From UBA1757 sp045627385 (GTDB lineage: Bacteria; Bacteroidota; Bacteroidia; Bacteroidales; UBA1402), in the NCBI GenBank assembly GCA_045627385.1, contig JAZQNO010000005.1, positions 1 to 51,626 on the forward strand: a DNA stretch of 51,626 bases, in the 5' to 3' direction. The stretch's first letter is position 1, and the number at the start of each line of letters is the position of its first letter. The translations under genes and the position numbers were made by a program. Shown in pieces: positions 1 through 8,028 of this stretch. The notes below the pieces were generated by a model, which had not been told where the DNA came from, did not search any database, and saw only the letters and a list, made by a program, of their open reading frames with translations.

Positions 1-222
1 CTCTCAAAGGAATTCGTACGTCAGTGGCTCATCGAACACAATTTCATGAACCAGCCCGGACAGGTCATGCCCGAAATCACTGACGAATATGCCGACAGCG
101 TATCGGAGCGCTACATTGAACTTTACGAGCACATTACCGGCAGCAAGTTCGAAAAGGCACAGGCACAGGATCTTGCAGCACGCATTGAAAAGAACGAGAC
201 CGACTGGCTGGCAAGCCGCTGA
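1..222 (+). CDS. purC: Phosphoribosylaminoimidazole-succinocarboxamide synthase, C-terminal end (partial)
   Basis: The open frame runs from the first base to the TGA at 220-222 and encodes the last 73 residues of a SAICAR synthetase, which joins CAIR and aspartate in purine synthesis. The recognisable C-terminal block is 'LSKEFVRQWL', then 'MPEITDEY', then 'SERYIELYE', the usual closing segment of PurC. The 5' end lies outside the window. The next gene starts two bases after the stop, so they are probably co-transcribed. The call rests on this terminal segment only. Confidence 0.85.
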   Translation, partial: LSKEFVRQWLIEHNFMNQPGQVMPEITDEYADSVSERYIELYEHITGSKFEKAQAQDLAARIEKNETDWLASR

Positions 223-224
223 TT

Positions 225-1247
225 ATGGAAATAGTTTTCTGGCTGTTCTTCACGTTTATTCTGGGAATGGGAATCTTCAAATCCATTTCCAGGAAGCTGG
301 ACGTGTTCGATGATGATTTCCCGTCAGTCAGACCTGACGGAGAGAAGGGCTCCGGACAGGAGTCTGCCAAAGGACAACAGCCGGAAAAGGCCGAGTCCGT
401 GAAACCGGAACAGGTTCAGGAAGCCAAACCGGTACAGGGTCCAGAAGCCAAACCGGTGCTTGTTCCGGGATCCAAACCGGGACCGGTCCTGAAACCGAAG
501 GCTGCACCAGAACGTCTGTTCGGTCTCATAGGCAAGCCTCTTGGACATTCAAAATCGGAAGTCCTGTTCAAGACCAGGTTCCGTCAGCAGCACATCAACG
601 CCGATTACAGGAACTTCGAGCTGGAAAGCATTGATGAACTGCCGGACCTGATAGCTGCCAATCCCAATCTTTGCGGTTTCAATGTGACCATTCCATACAA
701 GGAGGCTGTGATTCCATTCCTTGACAGTCTGGACGAATCGGCCAGCGCTGTCGGAGCGGTCAATGCCGTAAAAGTCATCAGGACATCGGATTCGGTCCGT
801 CTTGTGGGATACAACACAGACTGTAAGGGATTCATGGATTCGATAAAGGATCATATAGGAGGACGCCGCAAGGCCCTCATTCTTGGAACAGGCGGTGTAT
901 CAAAGGCCGTAAAGCATGCGTTTGACCTGCTTGGCGTTGAAAGCAGATTCGTTTCACGCAGCTCGACCTTCGAGATCATGGGATACTACGAACTGTCACC
1001 GTCAATTCTGGAAGAATATACCATTATTGTCAACTGTACTCCAGTCGGCATGTTCCCGAATGTGGCCCAGTGCCCTGATCTCCCCTACTCCTTCATTTCA
1101 TCCGAGCACCTGCTTTATGACGTGATCTACAACCCGGACCAGACCTTGTTCTTGAAAAAGGGACTCGAACGTGGTGCAAGCGTCATTGGCGGTGAGGACA
1201 TGTTTGAACTTCAGGCTGACGCAAGCTGGAGAATCTGGAACAGCTGA
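225..1247 (+). CDS. aroE: Shikimate dehydrogenase with N-terminal membrane anchor and proline-rich linker
   Basis: The protein has 340 residues. Residues 97-340 form a complete shikimate dehydrogenase, which reduces 3-dehydroshikimate with NADPH in aromatic amino acid synthesis. Visible motifs are GHSKS (substrate serines, 107-111), NVTIPYK with catalytic Lys159, NTD with Asp199, and the nucleotide-binding LGTGG at 220-224. Residues 1-20 are a hydrophobic helix. Residues 33-96 are a low-complexity linker with repeated KPV/KPG units. AroE proteins normally begin at the GxxGxPxxHS motif and are about 245-290 residues long. The only ATG codons before the catalytic domain are codons 1 and 15, so the extension seems to be translated, although an internal GTG or CTG start is not excluded. 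It lies 2 bases after purC and 2 bases before the next gene. Confidence 0.88.
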   Translation: MEIVFWLFFTFILGMGIFKSISRKLDVFDDDFPSVRPDGEKGSGQESAKGQQPEKAESVKPEQVQEAKPVQGPEAKPVLVPGSKPGPVLKPKAAPERLFGLIGKPLGHSKSEVLFKTRFRQQHINADYRNFELESIDELPDLIAANPNLCGFNVTIPYKEAVIPFLDSLDESASAVGAVNAVKVIRTSDSVRLVGYNTDCKGFMDSIKDHIGGRRKALILGTGGVSKAVKHAFDLLGVESRFVSRSSTFEIMGYYELSPSILEEYTIIVNCTPVGMFPNVAQCPDLPYSFISSEHLLYDVIYNPDQTLFLKKGLERGASVIGGEDMFELQADASWRIWNS

Positions 1248-1249
1248 CA

Positions 1250-2161
1250 ATGGGAAAGAAGCTATCGGCCTTGATAATCTGCATACTGTTCATCGTAGCC
1301 GGTTCGGCACGTGAATGGAAGGTGCAGGACGTACCAATAGCCCACCTTGAAGACCGCAACCGTTACGTCTGCGATCCGGAAGGCATTCTGTCAAATCAGG
1401 CAAGGTTTGAAGTCGATGCGGCAATGCGCACCATAGAGGACAGCACCGGTGTCCAGGCACTGATTGCCGTACTGCCTGAAATCGACCCTAACGACTGCTT
1501 CGGGTTCGCTTACGAGCTTGGACAGCAGAACGGTGTCGGAACCAGGAATGACAAGGGCATTGTAATACTTCTCTGCACAGGAGAACGCTGTATCCAGTTC
1601 GTTACCGGATACGGAATTGAAGGAGTCATGCCCGATGCCGTATGCCGCAGCATCCAGGAAAAGCACATGAATCCCCATTTCAGGAACGATGACTGGGACG
1701 GAGGCATGATTCAGGGAGCAAAAGCCATTGAAGCACTTCTTCTGGATGAACCGGAACTGATGCCTGAGGATGATATGGAGGACGACATCACATTAGGACA
1801 GTTTGCCGCAACATTCGTCACAATCATTCTGACATTTACAGGTCTGATAGTCTTTGTTGACAGAAGACAGCGCAGATGTCCCAAGTGCCGCAAGGTTGCC
1901 CTGAAAAAGATAAGCCGCACATACCATGGCAAAATTCACGGAATGAAATACTACACATCGCTCTTCGAATGCCAGAACTGCCACCATCAGCTTACCCGCG
2001 AAGAAAGGGAATACGATGACAGCCAGGGCGGTCACGGAGGTTCATTCCCACACGGTTACGGTGGCGGATTCACGGGAGGTGGTTTCTCGGGAGGAGGTCC
2101 TATAGGCGGCCACTACGGTGGAGGCCATTTCGGAGGCGGAGGAGCCGGTTCAAGGTTTTGA
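1250..2161 (+). CDS. TPM-domain membrane protein with zinc ribbon and glycine-rich tail
   Basis: The 303-residue protein starts with a signal peptide (about 1-20). A TPM_phosphatase (YgcG/Psb32-type) domain follows at about 35-165, recognisable from 'DPEGILS', 'NDKGIVILLC' and 'TGYGIEGVMPD'. A transmembrane helix lies at about 185-203. A four-cysteine zinc ribbon follows (Cys210/Cys213 and Cys241/Cys244), and the last 45 residues are mostly Gly with His and Phe. TPM proteins are usually membrane proteins of unclear function, often paired with LemA as here. The tail resembles the Gly-rich ends of other YgcG proteins. The exact role is unknown. Confidence 0.85.
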   Translation: MGKKLSALIICILFIVAGSAREWKVQDVPIAHLEDRNRYVCDPEGILSNQARFEVDAAMRTIEDSTGVQALIAVLPEIDPNDCFGFAYELGQQNGVGTRNDKGIVILLCTGERCIQFVTGYGIEGVMPDAVCRSIQEKHMNPHFRNDDWDGGMIQGAKAIEALLLDEPELMPEDDMEDDITLGQFAATFVTIILTFTGLIVFVDRRQRRCPKCRKVALKKISRTYHGKIHGMKYYTSLFECQNCHHQLTREEREYDDSQGGHGGSFPHGYGGGFTGGGFSGGGPIGGHYGGGHFGGGGAGSRF

Positions 2162-2192
2162 CGGAATTGATAACAGATAAACAACTAGCAAT

Positions 2193-2780
2193 ATGAAAAA
2201 AGGAAAAGGATTAATTATTCTGCTGGCCGCAGTGGCCGTACTGGTACTTGCCGGTATCAGAATCAACAACCGCATGGTAAGCCTTGACGAGGAGGTCACA
2301 CAGGCATGGAGCAATGTGGAGAACGTATATCAGCGTCGTGCCGACCTGATTCCCAACCTGGTGGCAACTGTCAAGGGATATGCCGAACATGAAAGCAAGA
2401 CCCTGCAGGATGTGATTGAGGCCCGCACCAAAGCCACATCAATAAACATCGATGCTGAAAACATGACAGCACAGGATCTGGAGGAATTCCAGAAGGCACA
2501 GAGCGAAGTCGGAGGAGCCCTTGGCCGCCTCATTGCCATTGGTGAATCATATCGCGACCTCAAGGCCAACCAGAACTTCCTTGAGCTCCAGACACAGCTT
2601 GAGGGCACGGAAAACCGCATTGCTGTGGAACGCCGCAATTTCAATGAAGTTGCAAAAACCTACAACACGTTCATCCGCAAGTTCCCGAACAGTCTGTTTG
2701 CAGGTATTCTGGGTTTTGACAAGAAGCCGTACTTCGAAGCTGAAGAAGGCAGTGAAAAAGCACCAAAAGTAGAATTCTGA
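2193..2780 (+). CDS. LemA family membrane protein
   Basis: The 195-residue protein has an N-terminal signal-anchor helix (about 5-22). Next comes the LemA core: 'VSLDEEVTQAWSNVENVYQRR' style start, 'RADLIPNLVATVKGYA', 'RLIAIGESYRDLKANQNF' and 'AVERRNFNEVAKTYN'. The soluble part is predicted to be a helical bundle facing the periplasm. LemA proteins have no settled biochemical function. They commonly sit beside TPM-domain genes, as this one does 31 bases downstream of one, suggesting a joint role in the envelope. Its length is typical for the family. Confidence 0.92.
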   Translation: MKKGKGLIILLAAVAVLVLAGIRINNRMVSLDEEVTQAWSNVENVYQRRADLIPNLVATVKGYAEHESKTLQDVIEARTKATSINIDAENMTAQDLEEFQKAQSEVGGALGRLIAIGESYRDLKANQNFLELQTQLEGTENRIAVERRNFNEVAKTYNTFIRKFPNSLFAGILGFDKKPYFEAEEGSEKAPKVEF

Positions 2781-2781
2781 A

Positions 2782-3951
2782 ATGAACGAACGTTATATGC
2801 TGCGCGGTGTATCGGCCTCAAAGGAGGACGTGCACAACGCCATCAAGAACATTGACAAGGGAATATTCCCAAAAGCTTTCTGCAAGATTATCCCCGACAT
2901 TCTTGGCGGTGATCCCGAGTACTGCAACATAATGCATGCCGATGGCGCCGGTACCAAGTCATCGCTGGCCTACGCCTACTGGAAGGAAACCGGCGACCTT
3001 TCCGTATGGAAGGGAATAGCCCAGGACGCCCTGATAATGAACATTGACGACCTGCTCTGCGTTGGAGCCGTTGACGGCATCCTGGTCAGCTCGACCATTG
3101 GCCGCAACAAGAACCTGGTCCCGGGCGAAGTCATAAGCGCCATCATAAACGGAACCGATGAACTGCTGGCCGAACTGCGCGAAATGGGCGTCGGCGTATA
3201 TGCCACCGGCGGTGAAACGGCCGACGTGGGCGACCTGGTGCGCACCATCATTGTGGACTCCACCGTGACCTGCCGCATGAAACGCGCCGATGTCATCAAC
3301 AACGCCAACATCGAAGCCGGCGACGTGATTGTGGGCCTGGCTTCCTTCGGACAAGCCACCTACGAAAAGGCATACAACGGCGGCATGGGCAGCAACGGCC
3401 TGACTTCGGCCCGCCATGACGTGTTCGCCAAATATCTGGCCGAAAAATATCCCGAGAGCTACGACCAGGCCACTCCCGAAGAGCTGGTCTATTCCGGACA
3501 GTTGAAACTGACCGATGCCGTCGAAGGCCTCACAGGTGTCAATGCCGGTCAGATGGTGCTCTCTCCCACCCGCACCTACGCTCCGGTGGTGCGCCGTCTC
3601 ATAGACGAAATGAAGCCTCTGATCCACGGCATGGTCCACTGCACGGGCGGCGCGCAGACGAAAATCCTCCATTTTGTCAAAAACAAGAAGATTGTCAAGA
3701 ACAATATGTTCCCGATTCCTCCGCTGTTCAAAACCATCCAACAGCAGTCAGGCACCGATTGGCAGGAAATGTACAAGGTTTTCAACATGGGGCACCGGCT
3801 CGAAGTCTATCTCAGTCCCGAACATGCCGCACAGGTCATCGACATTGCCCGCAGTTTCAACATCGACGCCCGTGTCATCGGCTACGTGGGCGAGTCGTCT
3901 GAAGGCAACCGCCTGATCATCGACAGCGAATTCGGACATTTCGAATATTGA
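2782..3951 (+). CDS. purM: Phosphoribosylformylglycinamidine cyclo-ligase (PurM-type AIR synthase)
   Basis: The protein has 389 residues. The PurM N-terminal ATP-binding domain shows 'HADGAGTKSSLAY' (about 53-65), 'QDALIMNIDDLLCVGA' and 'GGETADVGDLV'. A PurM C-terminal domain follows with 'VGLASFGQ', 'NGLTSARHD' and 'HCTGGAQTKIL'. The family makes 5-aminoimidazole ribonucleotide from FGAM and ATP in the cytoplasm. It is longer than the roughly 345-residue E. coli enzyme, as is usual for the Bacteroidetes form, which some databases call only 'AIR synthase related'. It starts right after the LemA stop. purC at the window's left edge supports a purine role. Confidence 0.82.
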   Translation: MNERYMLRGVSASKEDVHNAIKNIDKGIFPKAFCKIIPDILGGDPEYCNIMHADGAGTKSSLAYAYWKETGDLSVWKGIAQDALIMNIDDLLCVGAVDGILVSSTIGRNKNLVPGEVISAIINGTDELLAELREMGVGVYATGGETADVGDLVRTIIVDSTVTCRMKRADVINNANIEAGDVIVGLASFGQATYEKAYNGGMGSNGLTSARHDVFAKYLAEKYPESYDQATPEELVYSGQLKLTDAVEGLTGVNAGQMVLSPTRTYAPVVRRLIDEMKPLIHGMVHCTGGAQTKILHFVKNKKIVKNNMFPIPPLFKTIQQQSGTDWQEMYKVFNMGHRLEVYLSPEHAAQVIDIARSFNIDARVIGYVGESSEGNRLIIDSEFGHFEY

Positions 3952-3965
3952 TTTCAGACATCCTC

Positions 3966-5051
3966 ATGGCAGAAAACCCCTTACTGGAGAAACTCGACTG
4001 GATACAGACACGCTTCGAAGAGGTATCGCGACAGATTACCGATCCTGAGGCTGTGGCCGACATGAAGCGTTTTGTCAAGCTCAACAAAGAATACAAGGAG
4101 CTTGAAAACATCGTCCGTGTCAGCCGGGAATACCGTCAGCTCATCGCCAATATGGCCGAAGCCAAGGAGATTCTCGAAAACGAGAACGATCCGGAAATGC
4201 GTGAAATGGCCAAAGAAGAACTTTCCACCGGACAGGAGCGACAGCCTTCGCTCGAAGAAGAGATCAAATTGCTCCTGATTCCCGCCGATCCGCAGGACGG
4301 CAAGAACGCCATCGTGGAAATCCGCGGCGGCACGGGCGGCGACGAAGCGGCCATCTTTGCAGGAGACCTGTTCCGGATGTACAGCAAGTTCTGTGAGCTG
4401 AAAGGCTGGAAAATCGAAGTGACTTCGAGCAGTCCGGGCACCTCGGGAGGCTACAAGGAAATCATCTTCACCGTCAGCGGCGAAAGCGTTTACGGCGTGC
4501 TCAAATACGAATCGGGCGTACATCGGGTGCAACGTGTGCCTCAGACCGAAACGCAGGGACGCATCCACACTTCTGCCGCCTCTGTGGCCGTCTTGCCCGA
4601 AGCCGAAGAGTTCGACATCGAACTCAAGGAATCGGACATCCGTCTCGACCTGTTCTGCTCTTCTGGCCCCGGAGGCCAGGGGGTGAACACCACCTACTCG
4701 GCCGTGCGCCTCACCCACATTCCCACCGGTCTGGTCGTCCAATGCCAGGACGAACGTTCGCAGCTCAAGAACAAGGCCCACGCCTACCAGGAACTGCGCA
4801 CCCGTCTTTACAACCTGGAGTATCAGAAATATCTGGATGAAATTTCCAGCAAGCGCAAGACGATGGTTTCCACTGGAGACCGCTCGGCCAAAATCCGCAC
4901 CTACAACTATCCGCAGAGCCGCGTGACCGACCACCGCATCAACTACACTATGTACAACCTGCCTGTCTTTATGGACGGCGCCATTCAGGAAGTCATCGAC
5001 CAGCTGACCATCGCCGAGAATGCCGAACGTCTGAAAGCCAGCGACATTTAA
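3966..5051 (+). CDS. prfA: Peptide chain release factor 1
   Basis: The 361-residue class I release factor recognises UAA and UAG stop codons. The universal GGQ motif is present in 'SSGPGGQGVNTTYSAVR', which reaches the peptidyl-transferase centre. The codon-recognition region reads 'RVQRVPQTETQGRIHTSAASV', matching RF1 (PxT) and not the SPF motif of RF2. I chose ATG 3966 (MAENPLLEKLDW) over an upstream TTG at 3948 that overlaps the purM stop, because family alignment begins there. pyrF follows after 13 bases. Confidence 0.96.
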   Translation: MAENPLLEKLDWIQTRFEEVSRQITDPEAVADMKRFVKLNKEYKELENIVRVSREYRQLIANMAEAKEILENENDPEMREMAKEELSTGQERQPSLEEEIKLLLIPADPQDGKNAIVEIRGGTGGDEAAIFAGDLFRMYSKFCELKGWKIEVTSSSPGTSGGYKEIIFTVSGESVYGVLKYESGVHRVQRVPQTETQGRIHTSAASVAVLPEAEEFDIELKESDIRLDLFCSSGPGGQGVNTTYSAVRLTHIPTGLVVQCQDERSQLKNKAHAYQELRTRLYNLEYQKYLDEISSKRKTMVSTGDRSAKIRTYNYPQSRVTDHRINYTMYNLPVFMDGAIQEVIDQLTIAENAERLKASDI

Positions 5052-5064
5052 ATCCGCACGATTT

Positions 5065-5886
5065 ATGAACAGACTTGAACTTATCGAAAATATCCGCCGC
5101 AAGAAAAGTTTCCTGTGTGTCGGTCTGGATACCGACCTGGCCAAAATTCCCCAACATCTGCTCAAGGAAGAGGATCCGGTTTTCGCCTTCAACCGCGCCA
5201 TCATCGATGCCACCTCAGACTTGTGCGTCGCTTACAAGCCCAATCTGGCTTTCTACGAATGCATGGGCATTCAGGGATGGCAATCGTTCGAGAAGACTGT
5301 CCGCTATATCCGCGAACATCATCCCGATCAGTTCATCATCGCCGACGCCAAGCGCGGCGACATCGGCAACACCTCCAAGATGTACGCCAAATCTTTCTTC
5401 GAGGAACTGAAAATCGATGCCGTCACGGTGGCTCCCTACATGGGTGAGGACAGCGTTTCGCCCTTCTTGAGCTATGAGGGACACTGGACCGTGCTGCTGG
5501 CGCTCACCTCCAACAAGGGCTCGCTCGACTTCCAGCTTACGGAAGACAAGGAAGGCAAACGTCTGTTTGAGAAAGTGCTCGAACAAAGCCAGCGGTGGGG
5601 AACGGCCGACAACATGATGTATGTGGTCGGAGCCACCCGCGGAGCGCTGTTCGAGGATATCAGAGCGGTGGCTCCCCATCATTTTCTGCTGGTGCCCGGC
5701 ATCGGCGCACAGGGCGGCAGCCTGGCCGAAGTGGTGAAATATGGCATGAACGCCGACTGCGGTCTGATTGTGAACAGTTCCCGTCAGATTCTGTATGCCT
5801 CCCAGGGCGAAGATTTCGCTCAAGCGGCCCGCGCCGAGGCGCTTCGCGTGCAACAGGAGATGGCCTCCCATTTAATTGATTTCTGA
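5065..5886 (+). CDS. pyrF: Orotidine 5'-phosphate decarboxylase
   Basis: The protein has 273 residues and belongs to the longer (type 2) OMP decarboxylases, which convert OMP to UMP in the last step of de novo pyrimidine synthesis. The catalytic block 'ADAKRGDIGNTS' (about 93-104) supplies the Lys-Asp charged network. 'CVGLDTD' near the N terminus and 'VPGIGAQGG' with 'VNSSRQI' near the C terminus form the phosphate-binding part of the TIM barrel. It lies 13 bases after prfA, an arrangement I recall from other Bacteroidetes. Confidence 0.96.
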   Translation: MNRLELIENIRRKKSFLCVGLDTDLAKIPQHLLKEEDPVFAFNRAIIDATSDLCVAYKPNLAFYECMGIQGWQSFEKTVRYIREHHPDQFIIADAKRGDIGNTSKMYAKSFFEELKIDAVTVAPYMGEDSVSPFLSYEGHWTVLLALTSNKGSLDFQLTEDKEGKRLFEKVLEQSQRWGTADNMMYVVGATRGALFEDIRAVAPHHFLLVPGIGAQGGSLAEVVKYGMNADCGLIVNSSRQILYASQGEDFAQAARAEALRVQQEMASHLIDF

Positions 5887-5891
5887 TTGTC

Positions 5892-6770
5892 ATGGCAAGT
5901 GTTTTTCCCGATTCCGAACTGATTATCAATGAGGATGGAAGCGCTTTCCATCTGCATCTGAAACCCGGTCAACTGGCCGACAGGGTCATCCTGGTGGGCG
6001 ACCCGGGCCGCGTGGACACCTTTGCGTCGTATTTCGACGAAATCCAGTGCAGGGTGTCCAACCGCGAATTCCACACAGCCACCGGTCTGTATCGGGGAAA
6101 ACGCATCAGCGTCATCAGCAGCGGCATCGGCACCGACAATATCGACATCGTGCTGAACGAACTTGACACGCTGGTCAACATCGACTATGACACCCGCGAG
6201 GAAAAACCTCTCCATCAGACTTTGACTCTGGTGCGCGTGGGCACCTGCGGCTCGCTTCAGGAAGATTTGCCGGTAGGCACTTTCCTGATTTCGGAAAAAT
6301 CGGTTGGCACGGACGGAATGCTCAACTTCTATGCCCGCCGCAACGAAGTCAGCGATCTGGATTTCGAGAGCGAATTCTGCCGTCAGACAGGCTATTCCGA
6401 CCTTTGGGCCAGGCCTTATGTGGTCAATTCGGACGCTTCGCTCATCGCTCAATTCACAGAAGGAAGAGACGATATAAAGAAGGGGGTCACAGTCACCTGC
6501 AACGGCTTCTATGGCCCTCAAGGCCGCCAGTTGCGCGGAGAACTGGCGCATCCCGGCTTCAATAAGGCTTTGCGCGATTTCCGTTATCACCAGTGGCGCA
6601 TCACCAATTTCGAAATGGAAAGCGCCGGCATTGAAGGCATGGCCGCTCTGCTTGGCCATCGTGCCATGACCATCTGCCTGGTCGTCGCCAACCGCTATTC
6701 CAAGGCTATGTTTACCGACTACTACGGACGGATGGACGATCTGGTCCGACTGGTACTCGAAAAAATCTGA
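5892..6770 (+). CDS. Nucleoside phosphorylase (uridine phosphorylase-like)
   Basis: The 292-residue protein belongs to the PNP/UDP phosphorylase family, which splits nucleosides with phosphate in salvage. 'VILVGDPGRVDTFASYF' (about 33-49) is the phosphate-binding start, 'SSGIGTDNIDIVLNEL' the second phosphate loop, and 'VRVGTCGSLQ' the central strand. 'NFEMESAGIEGMAALLGH' carries the Glu-Met-Glu ribose-binding signature. That signature and the length favour uridine phosphorylase, but purine specificity cannot be excluded. It starts 5 bases after pyrF and is followed closely by an HD hydrolase, which suits a nucleotide-salvage group. Confidence 0.85.
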   Translation: MASVFPDSELIINEDGSAFHLHLKPGQLADRVILVGDPGRVDTFASYFDEIQCRVSNREFHTATGLYRGKRISVISSGIGTDNIDIVLNELDTLVNIDYDTREEKPLHQTLTLVRVGTCGSLQEDLPVGTFLISEKSVGTDGMLNFYARRNEVSDLDFESEFCRQTGYSDLWARPYVVNSDASLIAQFTEGRDDIKKGVTVTCNGFYGPQGRQLRGELAHPGFNKALRDFRYHQWRITNFEMESAGIEGMAALLGHRAMTICLVVANRYSKAMFTDYYGRMDDLVRLVLEKI

Positions 6771-6778
6771 ACCCTGCC

Positions 6779-7993
6779 ATGGCCGCCAAACAGAAAATCA
6801 TCAACGACCCTGTGTTCGGGTTCATCAATCTGCCGACAGGTTTTCTCTATGACCTGTACCAGCATCCCTACCTCTACCGTCTGACCCGCATCGGTCAGCT
6901 TGGACTGGCGCCGCTGGTCTATCCGGGCGCCACTCACTGCCGTTTCCAACACATCACCGGTGCCATGTATCTGGTCACAGAAGCCATCCGGCAGCTTCGG
7001 CTGAAGGGCCACACCATCACCGACGAAGAAGCCGAAGGACTGACCGCCGCCGTGATGCTGCACGACATCGGACACGGACCTTTCTCTCATGTGCTCGAAC
7101 ACGTGCTTTTCAACGACGTGTCTCACGAAACCATTTCCATCCGTCTGATGGAAAGGCTCAACCGCGAATTCGACGGCCGGCTGGACCTGTGTCTGGACAT
7201 CTTCACAGACCGCTATCCCAAGAAATTTCTGCATCAGCTCATATCCAGCCAGTTGGATGTGGACCGGCTGGACTATCTGCGCCGCGACAGTTTCTTCACG
7301 GGCGTGGTCGAAGGCAATATCGGTTCGGCCCGCATCATCAAGATGCTGAACGTGGTAGACGACCGACTGGTAGTGGAGGCCAAAGGCATCTATTCCATCG
7401 AAAACTTCCTGGTGGCCCGCCGGCTGATGTACTGGCAGGTCTATCTGCACAAGACGAGTGTGGCCGCCGAGAAGATGCTCATCAACATTCTTCTAAGAGC
7501 CAAAGACTTGTGCTCTAACGGGAAAGTGCTTCCCTGTTCGTCGGCCCTCAGGTATTTCCTCACCGAAAAATTGGAGCCCGGGCAGATTTCGGAACTTTCC
7601 ATAGACTATTTTCTCCAACTCGACGACCACGACATCTGGGCCGCCATCAAGATGTGGCAGTCCTGCGACGACAAGGTGCTGTCCACGCTGTGCAACCACT
7701 TGCTCAACCGCAAGCTTTTCAAAATCGAAGTTTCAGAGAAAACGCCCTTGAAGAGCCGCCAAAACGAAGACATCGCCCGCATAGCCCAGCGTTTCGGCAT
7801 CAGCCGCGACGAGGCCCGCTATTTCACCTGCATCAGCGAACTGGCCAGCGAGATTTACGACACCGGCGACTACGGCATCGACATACTCTATAACGACGGC
7901 ACTATCAAGCCTATAGCGCAAGCGTCGGACATGCTCAATGTGGAAGTCCTGTCGAAAAAGGTCAAAAAGCACATTTACGCATATATCCGATGA
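6779..7993 (+). CDS. HD-domain phosphohydrolase (dNTPase-like)
   Basis: The 404-residue protein has an HD domain at about 50-200. Metal ligands are visible in 'RFQHITGAMYL' (first His), 'MLHDIGHGPFSHVLEH' (HD pair and following His residues) and 'QLDVDRLDYLRRDSFFTG' (distal Asp). This arrangement is that of the SAMHD1/YdhJ-like group and of deoxyguanosine triphosphohydrolase relatives. The substrate is probably a nucleotide, but the sequence does not fix which one. It begins 8 bases after the nucleoside phosphorylase. Its end abuts a promoter for lpxD. Confidence 0.85.
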   Translation: MAAKQKIINDPVFGFINLPTGFLYDLYQHPYLYRLTRIGQLGLAPLVYPGATHCRFQHITGAMYLVTEAIRQLRLKGHTITDEEAEGLTAAVMLHDIGHGPFSHVLEHVLFNDVSHETISIRLMERLNREFDGRLDLCLDIFTDRYPKKFLHQLISSQLDVDRLDYLRRDSFFTGVVEGNIGSARIIKMLNVVDDRLVVEAKGIYSIENFLVARRLMYWQVYLHKTSVAAEKMLINILLRAKDLCSNGKVLPCSSALRYFLTEKLEPGQISELSIDYFLQLDDHDIWAAIKMWQSCDDKVLSTLCNHLLNRKLFKIEVSEKTPLKSRQNEDIARIAQRFGISRDEARYFTCISELASEIYDTGDYGIDILYNDGTIKPIAQASDMLNVEVLSKKVKKHIYAYIR

Positions 7994-8003
7994 GGGAATT
8001 TTG

Positions 8004-8011
8004 TATCTTTG
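8004..8011 (+). promoter_or_regulatory. Predicted promoter -7 box for lpxD
   Basis: TATCTTTG matches the Bacteroidetes -7 consensus TAnnTTTG and lies 18 bases before the lpxD start codon. No clear TTTG -33 box is seen at the expected distance, so strength is uncertain. It would let the lipid A genes be transcribed separately from the upstream salvage genes. Confidence 0.55.
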
Positions 8012-8028
8012 TCTAATTTTCAGATCAT

